Positions 17,101 to 23,886 of a DNA stretch of 64,000 nt are shown here, one piece after another. A program made the translations under genes and the position numbers. Below the pieces are notes generated by a model. The model saw nothing but the letters and a program-made list of their open reading frames with translations, had not been told where the DNA came from and did no database searches. The DNA is from CALBPI01 sp038524795 (GTDB taxonomy: Bacteria; Pseudomonadota; Gammaproteobacteria; Steroidobacterales; Woeseiaceae), in NCBI GenBank assembly GCA_038524795.1, contig JBCBIJ010000002.1, positions 248,001-312,000 of the forward strand, written 5' to 3'. How positions within the stretch are numbered: position 1 is the stretch's first letter; each line of letters starts with the position of its first letter.

Positions 17101-17636
17101 GAGAGCATCGCCGCGATGCCCGACGCATCCCCCGCCTTGGGCTGACCCTCGGGCAATGCTGTGGGCCGCGCCGCGCGCGACGCCGTCGTGCGCGCGATGA
17201 GGTCCTCGATCATGGCGTCGAGGCCGAGCTTCATGCCGTCGTTGGGGTGATAGATACGCTCGACCCCATAATCCATGAGCTCGCGAATCTCATCCGGTGT
17301 AATCGTGCCGCCACCGCCGCCGAATACGCGGATATGTTCCGCGCCTGCGTCGCGCAGCATGTCCACCATGTAGCGGAAGTACTCCGTATGGCCGCCCTGG
17401 TAGGAGCTGATGGCGATGCCATCGGCGTCTTCCTGAATGGCGGCACGGACGACATCCGCCACGCTGCGATTGTGACCGAGGTGAATCACCTCGGCGCCTT
17501 TCGACTGGATGAGCCGACGCATGATGTTGATCGCGGCATCGTGGCCGTCGAACAGCGAGGCGGCGGTGACGAATCGCAGGGGCGGCTCGCGATCGGCCGC
17601 TTCTCTACCCGTTACTTCCCGGGTTGCAACGCTCAT
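14184..17636 (-). CDS. icmF: Fused isobutyryl-CoA mutase (IcmF), coenzyme-B12 dependent
   Basis: A 1150-residue fusion. Residues 20-150 bind B12 ('LFDGHDAAIN', His32 is the lower ligand; 'GGGGGTIT' near 107-113). Residues 205-420 are a MeaB-like G-protein chaperone (P-loop 'GTGGAGKSS' from 211). Residues 560-1150 are the mutase barrel. It interconverts isobutyryl-CoA and n-butyryl-CoA, and some relatives act on isovaleryl/pivalyl-CoA. Gln798 in 'QAQNTCIF' stands where methylmalonyl-CoA mutase has Arg207, which supports IcmF. Near the other substrate position it reads Y599-P-Y601, where I recall Phe in IcmF. AAGGAGG precedes the ATG. It leads the operon and is divergent from a tetR. Confidence 0.93.
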   Translation of the reverse strand: MSVATREVTGREAADREPPLRFVTAASLFDGHDAAINIMRRLIQSKGAEVIHLGHNRSVADVVRAAIQEDADGIAISSYQGGHTEYFRYMVDMLRDAGAEHIRVFGGGGGTITPDEIRELMDYGVERIYHPNDGMKLGLDAMIEDLIARTTASRAARPTALPEGQPKAGDASGIAAMLSALEQQRFDDDALARLRREWSMARAVPVIGITGTGGAGKSSVTDELLNRFSQHFPERRIAVVAVDPTRRRTGGALLGDRIRMNTLRNERLYMRSIATRRQHLATSDMLGDAVSFLKSAGFDLVIVETAGIGQSDSEIVDLVDFSTYVMTSDYGAASQLEKIDMLDYADLVVLNKYDRRGAEDALRDIRKQWRRNRLAFQATDEEVPVYPTIASQFADPGLTWMFSELCRHLTEKLALDADRWRVDIGDVEREPRATALIPGARIRYLAEIGEQGRSINARIEREAVAAREAQHLYGALKALEDPMLPAALERFESAALTDDSVDLSTRTLRQRYNESLGNLSGEALDLLTGWPARRAGVTSEQFEYSVRGKTITGDNYRETLSHLKVPKIAAPKFEDWGEQLTFLMKENLPGGYPFTGGVYPYRRTGEDPIRMFAGEGTPERTNRRFHYLSQGHAAARLSTAFDSVTLYGEDPHERPDIYGKVGNSGVSIATVDDMKKLYSGFDLCAPTTSVSMTINGPAPMILAFFMNTAIDQQVERHLDDTGGWDAANPKIDDWFGDRARPSYSGDLPEGHNGLGLRLLGVPGHVVIDSDTYAGIKAETLKTVRGTVQADILKEDQAQNTCIFSTEFALKMMGDVQQYFTDHEVRNYYSVSISGYHIAEAGANPISQLAFTLSNGFTIVEYYLARGMNIDDFAPNLSFFFSNGMDPEYSVIGRVARRIWARAMRERYGASKRSQMMKYHVQTSGRSLHAQEISFNDIRTTLQALYALFDNCNSLHTNAFDEAVTTPTEQSVRRAVAIQLIINREMGLNYTENPWQGSFIVDELTDLVEEAVYAEFDRISERGGVLGAMDTMYQRGKIQDESLYYESRKHDGSLPLIGVNTFLPPEGQEDEIHELELIRSTDGEKDDQIVAVRAFQQANENQGRDALARLQAVARARGNVFEALIDTVQTCSLGQISAALYEVGGEYRRNM

Positions 17637-17725
17637 GGGCGCCCTCCTTGGGGTGTGCGATTGTGGGCCAGGTACAGTCGCGGTCAGAGCCGCGGGCCGG
17701 TACAGTGGCCGGTGTGCGTGACCCT

Positions 17726-17747
17726 AATTTTAATCCGGATTAAAATT
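17726..17747. promoter_or_regulatory. Perfect 22-bp palindrome, probable TetR operator of the icmF operon
   Basis: The left arm AATTTTAATCC (17726-17736) is the exact reverse complement of the right arm GGATTAAAATT (17737-17747). It is the only AT-rich stretch in the 158-base divergent region between icmF and tetR. On the minus strand a possible icmF promoter (TTGAAT, 17-base spacer, TTAATC) has its -10 inside the palindrome. The neighbouring TetR is the obvious candidate to bind it and silence both directions. Confidence 0.7.
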
Positions 17748-17794
17748 TTCGTCGAGTTATATTCAAAACAACGACTTATAGGCCATTCCGCGAC

Positions 17795-18388
17795 ATGACC
17801 TCAGCCAATTCCGGCGCAACACGCGCATTTGATGACAAACGAGAGCGTCTGCTCCGCGCCGCGGCGCGCTGCTTCAACGAGAAGGGCTACAGCGGCACGT
17901 CACTTAAGGACGTGGCGATTCAGCTTGGTCTCACAGACGCGGCGATCTACTACTACATTGCGGGCAAGCAGGAACTGGTCTATCAGTGCTACCTGCGCGC
18001 CGCCGACATCGGGCAGCGCGTGCTGGACCAGGCGATTGCAGAAGGCGGTAGCGGTTTCGACGTGGCCCGACGCTACCTGGAGCTGCACGTGGCCGCACAC
18101 TGCGGCGACGAGGGCCCCATCGCCATCATGAGTGAAATCCCCTCGCTCGCGCCTGAGCACCGCGAGGATATTCTCACGCGCTCAAGGACGCACTCGCGCA
18201 ACTTCGAGACAGTTTTGCGGCGCGGCATCGATGATGGCAGCGTCGTCGACTGTGACGTTCGCATGACCGGTAACGCCATCATGGGCGCCGTCAACTGGAT
18301 TCCGAAGTGGTTTCACGGCGATCCGGTCGTCGCAGAAGACGCCGTCCGCACCTTTCCCGAGTACCTGATGCGCGGCCTCAAGCCGTGA
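17795..18388 (+). CDS. TetR/AcrR-family regulator divergent from icmF
   Basis: A 197-residue regulator. The helix-turn-helix is clear ('GYSGTSLKDVAIQLGLTDAA' near residues 32-51, then 'IYYYIAGKQELVYQCY'), followed by a helical sensing domain of normal length. The YYY-x-x-GKQ-x-L form is common in regulators of acyl-CoA catabolism. The ATG at 17795 starts 47 bases after the 22-bp palindrome. Its TGA overlaps the GTG of the mipA-like gene, so the two are probably co-expressed. It likely senses a CoA ester made by the icmF pathway; this is inferred from position. Confidence 0.9.
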   Translation: MTSANSGATRAFDDKRERLLRAAARCFNEKGYSGTSLKDVAIQLGLTDAAIYYYIAGKQELVYQCYLRAADIGQRVLDQAIAEGGSGFDVARRYLELHVAAHCGDEGPIAIMSEIPSLAPEHREDILTRSRTHSRNFETVLRRGIDDGSVVDCDVRMTGNAIMGAVNWIPKWFHGDPVVAEDAVRTFPEYLMRGLKP

Positions 18389-19242
18389 CCCATCGTTTCT
18401 GGGCTGCCGCTGCGCTGTGCACGCTGGCGGCGCCAACCCTTGCGCAATCCAGCGCGAGCTTTCCGAGCCAGGGTGACGACGATGCGGGACTGCCGCTCTG
18501 GGAGCTCGGCGCCGGGGTCGGTGCGGCTGTGACGCCGGACTATCCGTCTGCCAGTGGCACGACGGCCCGCGTGTTGCCCCTGCCCGTTGTCGTCTACCGC
18601 GGCGACTTTCTCCGTTTGGGTGACGGCAGCGCGGCATCGGGCCGGCTGTTCCAGAACGAGCGCATGGAGCTCGATCTCAGTCTCAACGGTTCCTTCGACG
18701 CAGAGAGCGACGATGTCGGCGCGCGCGAGGGTATGCCGGATCTCGGTTTCATTTTCGAGATCGGCCCCGAACTTGAGATCATCCTGAGCGACCCGGCTGT
18801 TACCGACCGGCGCCTGAAGCTCGAGCTGCCCGTGCGGGCCGCGTTCTCACTCGATGACCGAAAGATCAACACCCGAGGGTTCGTATTTAGCCCGCAGCTC
18901 GAATACGAGCGCGAGTTTGGCGATGGCTACGAGTGGTCGGCCTCAGTAACGACGAGCGTGGCCAGTCGCGAACTGCACGACTACTTCTACAGCGTGACGC
19001 CGGAGTTCGCGACGCCTCTGCGCGCGACCTATGATGCGCGCGGTGGCTACTTGCAAAGCACCTTGGGGTTCACCTTGCAGAAGCGCACCGACAAGACGTT
19101 TGCAGCAATCGGGTTGCGCGTGTCGAGCCTGGACGGTGCTGCCAACTCGGCATCGCCGTTGTTTCGCTCTCGCGAGGACGTCAGCGTGTTCGCGCTCTGG
19201 GTGGTCCAGCTCTGGCAGAGCGAGAAACGCGTCGAACGCTAA
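18385..19242 (+). CDS. MipA/OmpV-family outer-membrane protein
   Basis: A 285-residue protein starting at GTG 18385, which overlaps the tetR stop (GTGA). It has a signal peptide ('FWAAAALCTLAAPTLAQ') and a beta-barrel-like body: 'ELGAGVGAAVTPDYPSA' at the start, alternating strands, and an aromatic C-terminal region. MipA in E. coli is a scaffold for murein enzymes, but most family members are of unknown role. Pairing with a TetR suggests inducible expression, perhaps for substrate passage across the outer membrane. The stop overlaps the converging crotonase stop. Confidence 0.82.
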   Translation: MTHRFWAAAALCTLAAPTLAQSSASFPSQGDDDAGLPLWELGAGVGAAVTPDYPSASGTTARVLPLPVVVYRGDFLRLGDGSAASGRLFQNERMELDLSLNGSFDAESDDVGAREGMPDLGFIFEIGPELEIILSDPAVTDRRLKLELPVRAAFSLDDRKINTRGFVFSPQLEYEREFGDGYEWSASVTTSVASRELHDYFYSVTPEFATPLRATYDARGGYLQSTLGFTLQKRTDKTFAAIGLRVSSLDGAANSASPLFRSREDVSVFALWVVQLWQSEKRVER

Positions 19243-20066
19243 GCCGCCGCGTCGGAAGCCGCTGCGCCTGGGTCCTTGAAGTCGGGTGCACGCTTCTGCA
19301 GGTTGGCCATCGCGGCCTCGAGCTGATTGGGCGTACCCATGACACTGAGCTGGGCTGCAGCCTCGAGTCGCAAGGCCTCCCCACGGTCACTCTCGAAGGC
19401 TTCGTTGCAGAGGTGCTTGGTGGCACGGATGGCATCTGGAGACCGACCCGCGATTTTCGCGGCGAGGGTTTGCGCGACCGCCAGGGGATCGGGCGTCGCC
19501 TGCGTTACGAGACCGAGTGCCGCTGCTTGTGCGCCATCAACGATCTGCCCTGTGTAGGCCAGCATCTTGAGCCGGTCGAGGGGTATGACGCCGCGCAGCG
19601 TGGCCGTCATCGCCATGTCGGGTACCAGCCCCCATTTGATCTCCATGATGGAGAGCTTGGCGTCTGGCGCCGCGATTCGGACATCAGCGCCCGACGCGAC
19701 CTGGACGCCGGCACCAAAACACACGCCCTCGATGGCCGCAATGACAGGCATCGGCAAGGCGTACCAGCACCAGGTCGGGTGCTGGTAACGGTTGGCGGGC
19801 GTATCGCCACACAGCGCAAAAGCTTCATTGGCGAACCGGCCGGCGATGTCCTGCCCGCCGAACCCCGCGATATCGATGCCCGCCGAAAAGTTGCCGCCAG
19901 ACCCTGTCAGCACAACGGCCCGGACGTCGCCACGCGCCGCTACGGCCGCTGCGGCCTCGGGCAACGCCTCGAACATCGCGGGATCCATGGCGTTCATCTT
20001 GTCTGCCCGGTCCAGGGTGACCGTGGCGACGTGTTCGTGGACATCAATGCGCACGCGATCGTTCAT
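19239..20066 (-). CDS. Enoyl-CoA hydratase/isomerase family protein with a Gln/Glu active-site pair
   Basis: A 275-residue crotonase. Oxyanion region 'NFSAGIDIAGFGG' near residue 59. By ungapped comparison with rat enoyl-CoA hydratase the first catalytic glutamate is Gln122 ('GVQVASGAD') while the second is kept, Glu142 in 'SIMEIKWGLVPDM'. The 'MEIKWGLVPDM' block is shared with dienoyl-CoA isomerase-like crotonases, so isomerisation is as likely as hydration. The ATG at 20066 has a strong GGAGGTAAGG site. It stands alone, converging on mipA and divergent from the YceI-like gene. Confidence 0.87.
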   Translation of the reverse strand: MNDRVRIDVHEHVATVTLDRADKMNAMDPAMFEALPEAAAAVAARGDVRAVVLTGSGGNFSAGIDIAGFGGQDIAGRFANEAFALCGDTPANRYQHPTWCWYALPMPVIAAIEGVCFGAGVQVASGADVRIAAPDAKLSIMEIKWGLVPDMAMTATLRGVIPLDRLKMLAYTGQIVDGAQAAALGLVTQATPDPLAVAQTLAAKIAGRSPDAIRATKHLCNEAFESDRGEALRLEAAAQLSVMGTPNQLEAAMANLQKRAPDFKDPGAAASDAAA

Positions 20067-20124
20067 GGGCCTTACCTCCGTCGTTGTGGCTGACGTAGTA
20101 TACGGTTCAGGGCACCCCGGCGTT

Positions 20125-20139
20125 GCCGCAAATTGCGGC
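20125..20139. promoter_or_regulatory. 15-bp inverted repeat between the crotonase and the YceI-like gene
   Basis: GCCGCAA-A-TTGCGGC is a perfect inverted repeat with one central base, in the 89-base divergent region and 17 bases before the YceI-like ATG. It could be a repressor site or a leader hairpin near the ribosome site. Confidence 0.4.
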
Positions 20140-20155
20140 GTTCAGGACATGATGT

Positions 20156-20878
20156 ATGCGCAAGCATTTTTGCGGACTCGCAGCGTGTATCGCGCTCGCC
20201 TTCACGGCGGGCTGCGCCGCCGTCGGTGAATCGACAGCGCCGCCCGCGACGGCCACTGAGGTCGCGCCCGAGGTCACGCTGCGCAGCCGAGAGCCCGCCG
20301 CCGACGCCGTCCGGTACACCGTGGTCAGCGCCAGCAGCCAGATTCGCCTGCTCACCTTCCGCGAAGGCCCCATGGCCCGGCTTGGCCATAACCACGTCAT
20401 TACGACTACAGCACTCACGGGAACCGCCTGGCTGACCGATGACGTTGGCGAGGCACTCGTGCGCATCGTCGTGCCCGCAAATGGGCTCGCCGTGGATGAC
20501 GCTGACGCACGCGCCGAAGAAGGTGAGGGATTCGCGGAACCCGTGCCCGAGGATGACGTCGCCGCCACGCGCGAAAACATGCTGGGTGATTCGCTGCTTC
20601 GGGCCACCGACTACCCGTTCATCCGCGCCACCTGCGGCGACTACGCTGCGATCACCGAGACTATCGATTGCGAGCTCGAGGTTGCGGGCAACAGCGCATT
20701 GGTCACGATGCCCGTCGAGATCGTGCGCGAAGAACGCGTCGTCTCAGCGCGCGGTGAGGTCACATTGACGCACACGCAGCTCGGTCTTGAGCCCTACTCC
20801 GCGGCGGGTGGCGCGATTCGCGTCGCCGAGGGCATCACGCTGCGCTTCACGATCGTCGCGCAACGCCTGTCCGACTGA
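20156..20878 (+). CDS. YceI-like lipoprotein
   Basis: A 240-residue protein with a lipoprotein signal (hydrophobic segment, then 'FTAGC', Cys20 as the lipid site). The body resembles YceI-family lipocalin-like proteins: 'VRYTVVSASSQIRLLTF' followed by 'ARLGHNHVIT', and late strands 'ARGEVTLTHTQLGLEPYSA'. YceI proteins bind polyprenyl or other hydrophobic molecules in the periplasm; the ligand here is unknown. The ATG at 20156 has AGGA upstream. It converges on the PQQ dehydrogenase with only three bases between the stops. Confidence 0.75.
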   Translation: MRKHFCGLAACIALAFTAGCAAVGESTAPPATATEVAPEVTLRSREPAADAVRYTVVSASSQIRLLTFREGPMARLGHNHVITTTALTGTAWLTDDVGEALVRIVVPANGLAVDDADARAEEGEGFAEPVPEDDVAATRENMLGDSLLRATDYPFIRATCGDYAAITETIDCELEVAGNSALVTMPVEIVREERVVSARGEVTLTHTQLGLEPYSAAGGAIRVAEGITLRFTIVAQRLSD

Positions 20879-20881
20879 TCG

Positions 20882-23035
20882 TTACTGAAGCTTCAGCAAC
20901 GCCCAGGCTGTCGCCCGCGACGCCGCATTTTTAACGGCGCGCCACCAGCCCGCATCATCGCGTCGTCGCCATTCGCGGTTGGCTTCGTAGATCACGTAGG
21001 CGCGAACCTGCTCGACCTGTTCGCGCGTTAGCCGGTGCGAGAAACCCGGCATCCCGGCTTCCGCCAGCACGCCGTCATAAACGATGCGGTCGAAGATCGC
21101 GTGTTTCTCGGGTGACAGGTAGCGCAGATCGGGAATCACGCCACCGCCGGCCGCGTTCATGCCGTGGCAAACGGAGCAGCTGCGCGCGTAGTGACCAAAG
21201 CCCGCACGGATGTCGTCGTCGAGTGCCGTGTTGCGAGGCGGCTGTGGCATCTCGGCCATCACCGCACCGGGCGGTGGTTCGCCGGCCGCGTCGAGCGCGT
21301 AGACGAGCAAGCGGCCGTTGGCGCCGCCCTTAACGCTGTCATTGAGTCGGCCGCCATTGAGCGCCATGGAACCGCCCCAGCCCGCAAGCACGGCCACGTA
21401 CTGCTTTCCGTCGATGGCATAGGTCATGGGCGCGGCGACGATGCCCGTGTTGGCAGGGCGCTGCCACATGAGCCGACCCGTCTTGGCGTCGTAGGCCGAA
21501 AAGTGTCCCGTAGCGTCGCCCTGGAACACGAGCCCGCCGGCTGTCGACAATACGCCACCATTCCAGGGATGGGCGTGCTGCACGCGCCAGGCCGCTTTTT
21601 GCGCCACCGGATCCCAGGCCAGCAGGTGCGCACTCACGAGCGTTTCCGCGAGCGCTTCTTCAACGGCGGGTGCAATGAATAGCGGCGTCGCTGCTGCCGA
21701 AAAATCGGTTCCCGTGCGCCAGAGCGGATCGTCAAGATCAGGTTCAGCGGCCGCATTGGCGTGCGTAAATGGCGCATCCATGGCGGGGATGTAGACGAGG
21801 CCTGCGTCGGGGTTCCAGGCCATGGGCATCCAGTTGTGCGCGCCAAGCGGCGACGGTGCCGTCGGGACCGGCTGGCCATCAACGTACACAGGCTCCGCTT
21901 CCACAGGCCGACCCGTTTCCGGGTCGACGTGGCTGGCCCAGGTGACGTTGACGAAGGGCTCCGCAGAGATGAAGGCGCCTGACTCCCGGTCCAGCACGTA
22001 GAAGAAGCCATTCTTGGGCGCCTGCATGATGACCTTGCGCATGCGCCCCTCGATTTCGAGGTCGGCCAGGATCATGTGCTGCGTTGCCGTGTAGTCCCAG
22101 GTATCGGCCGGTGTCGTCTGGTAGTGCCAGACGTAGCTGCCCGTATCGGGACGCAGCGCCACGATGGAGGACAGGAACAGATTGTCGCCGCCGCCCGGAC
22201 TGCGCATCTCGCGTTGCCAGGGGCTGCCATTGCCGACGCCAACGTACAGGAGGTCGAGCTCGGGATCGTAGGCCATCGAATCCCAGACCGTGCCGCCACC
22301 GCCCAGACGCCACCATTCACCGGACCAGGTGTTCGCAGCGCGCGCCATGGCATCGGATTCGAACCCGTTGTCGGGATTGCCGGGCACGGTGTGGAACCGC
22401 CAGTCCAGTTCGCCCGTTGCGACATCGTAAGCCGAGACGTATCCGCGCACGCCGTACTCGCCCCCACCGTTGCCGATGATGACGCGGTCCTTCACGACGC
22501 GCGGCGCGCCCGTGATCGTGTAGGCCTGATCCGTGGGGACCGTCTGCCTTGACCAGTTGACGCTGCCGTCTTTGGCGTCCAGCGCCACCAGGCGGCCGTC
22601 AAGCGTGCCGACAAACACCTGACCCTGCCACACGGCGACACCGCGGTTAACGGCGTCACAACACGCCTTGCTGCCCGTGCGCCGGGGCACGCCGGGGTCG
22701 TACTGCCACTTGAGTGCGCCCGTGGTGGCATCGAGTGCGAACACCATGCTCCATGAGCCCGTTACATAGAGGACACCATCGACCATGATCGGCGTCGCTT
22801 CCTGGCCGCGACGCGTCGGCAACTCGAACGCCCAGGCAAGACCGAGCCGTTCGACGTTGTCGCGATTCACCGCGTCAAGCGGACTGTGCCGCTGCTCAGC
22901 GTAACTACGTCCGTGTGCAGGCCAGTCACCCGGTGCTGGTGCCGCAGCGCGCTCAGCATCGACTGCGGCGGCGTGCGTCGCCGGGCCGATTAACAACGCG
23001 CACAGCGCAATCGAAACAACAGCTCGAGGCATCAT
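20882..23035 (-). CDS. PQQ-dependent quinohaemoprotein alcohol dehydrogenase
   Basis: A 717-residue periplasmic enzyme: signal peptide (residues 1-24), an eight-bladed PQQ propeller to about 590, then a cytochrome c domain with C620-x-x-C623-H624. It carries the vicinal disulfide Cys125-Cys126 stacked on PQQ, 'GNGSPW' (Asn269) and 'DTWDYTATQ' with catalytic Asp314. Residue 316 is Thr, not Asp, so it is expected to use calcium rather than a lanthanide. It oxidises primary or secondary alcohols and passes electrons to the respiratory chain. Its ATG overlaps the MaoC stop, so it belongs to the SDR-kinase-MaoC unit. No PQQ biosynthesis genes are in the window. Confidence 0.93.
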   Translation of the reverse strand: MMPRAVVSIALCALLIGPATHAAAVDAERAAAPAPGDWPAHGRSYAEQRHSPLDAVNRDNVERLGLAWAFELPTRRGQEATPIMVDGVLYVTGSWSMVFALDATTGALKWQYDPGVPRRTGSKACCDAVNRGVAVWQGQVFVGTLDGRLVALDAKDGSVNWSRQTVPTDQAYTITGAPRVVKDRVIIGNGGGEYGVRGYVSAYDVATGELDWRFHTVPGNPDNGFESDAMARAANTWSGEWWRLGGGGTVWDSMAYDPELDLLYVGVGNGSPWQREMRSPGGGDNLFLSSIVALRPDTGSYVWHYQTTPADTWDYTATQHMILADLEIEGRMRKVIMQAPKNGFFYVLDRESGAFISAEPFVNVTWASHVDPETGRPVEAEPVYVDGQPVPTAPSPLGAHNWMPMAWNPDAGLVYIPAMDAPFTHANAAAEPDLDDPLWRTGTDFSAAATPLFIAPAVEEALAETLVSAHLLAWDPVAQKAAWRVQHAHPWNGGVLSTAGGLVFQGDATGHFSAYDAKTGRLMWQRPANTGIVAAPMTYAIDGKQYVAVLAGWGGSMALNGGRLNDSVKGGANGRLLVYALDAAGEPPPGAVMAEMPQPPRNTALDDDIRAGFGHYARSCSVCHGMNAAGGGVIPDLRYLSPEKHAIFDRIVYDGVLAEAGMPGFSHRLTREQVEQVRAYVIYEANREWRRRDDAGWWRAVKNAASRATAWALLKLQ

Positions 23036-23886
23036 ACGAGTAACCTGCAGTGGCCGTTGTCGAGCACCACCACGTCATCGCGTGCCGCCACCCGGCACCG
23101 AAAAGCGACGCGGTCTGCCGACTGCCACATCTCCGTGGTGATGGTGTCGCCGGGGTACACGGGTGCTGTGAAGCGCGCGTTGATCTCACCGATCAACGTG
23201 CTGTCGTAGTCGCAAATCGTCTCGAGAATGGCGTTGCAGGCGAAGCCATAGGTACACAAGCCATGCAGGATGGGCTGGTGGAACCCAGCCGCGCGCGCGG
23301 CCTGCGGATCGACATGAAGCGGATTGTGGTCACCATTGAACCGATAGAGCAGCGCCTGCTCGGGACGCGTCTCGGCATCATGGCGCAGGTCCGGCGGTCG
23401 ATCGGGTGTGGCCGTGGGCTGCGGCAGCGCATCACGGGGACCGTCAAAGCCACCGTCGGCCCGAGCCACAAGCGTCGACGACGCCGTGAACAACGGGATG
23501 TTGTCGGCCGCCTGACGCACGTCGGTGCGCGTAACGATAATCGCGGGCCGGTTGGCGCCCTTGTCGTGCACAGCCTCAACGCGAAAGTCGGCCAGCATAT
23601 CCGCCGCGGGTCGCAGCGGCCGGTGCAGCTTAAGCCGTTGCTCGCCGTGCAACATCTGCGTGTAGTCCCAGCCATAGTCCTGCTCGAACACGTTCACGCT
23701 CATGACTGTGGCCATGGTCGGGATAGCCTGCTGCGCCGCCGACGGGATCACGTAGTCCCGCGCCATGGTGTTTGCGCTGTCGCGCCCCAGGCCCACGCTG
23801 AGTGCGTACAGGGAGGATTGCTCGGTCCTCCAGAGAAACGGCAAGTCGGTCCGCGACAGGCTGCGCAGGCGATCCGCGTCGAGCAT
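23032..23886 (-). CDS. MaoC-like (R)-specific enoyl-CoA hydratase
   Basis: A 284-residue double-hotdog protein like the hydratase-2 part of peroxisomal MFE-2. The C-terminal half carries the hydratase-2 motif 'YRFNGDHNPLHVDPQAA' (Asp and His catalytic) and 'GFHQPILHGLCTYG'. It should hydrate trans-2-enoyl-CoA to (R)-3-hydroxyacyl-CoA. Long double-hotdog members take bulky or branched substrates such as sterol side chains. It overlaps the PQQ dehydrogenase start (ATGA) and shares one base with the kinase-like gene (TAATG). Confidence 0.9.
   Translation of the reverse strand: MLDADRLRSLSRTDLPFLWRTEQSSLYALSVGLGRDSANTMARDYVIPSAAQQAIPTMATVMSVNVFEQDYGWDYTQMLHGEQRLKLHRPLRPAADMLADFRVEAVHDKGANRPAIIVTRTDVRQAADNIPLFTASSTLVARADGGFDGPRDALPQPTATPDRPPDLRHDAETRPEQALLYRFNGDHNPLHVDPQAARAAGFHQPILHGLCTYGFACNAILETICDYDSTLIGEINARFTAPVYPGDTITTEMWQSADRVAFRCRVAARDDVVVLDNGHCRLLV

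Noticed and set aside
14184..17636. Methylmalonyl-CoA mutase with fused MeaB
   Set aside because: The domain order (B12, G-protein, mutase) and Gln798 at the Arg207 position indicate IcmF.
15681..17798. 705-residue open frame opposite icmF
   Set aside because: Antisense shadow of IcmF in GC-rich DNA; Arg/His/Ala-rich with no motif or ribosome site.
18307..18384. Arg-rich N-terminal extension of the MipA-like frame
   Set aside because: It is read out of frame within tetR; the GTG at 18385 gives a proper signal peptide.
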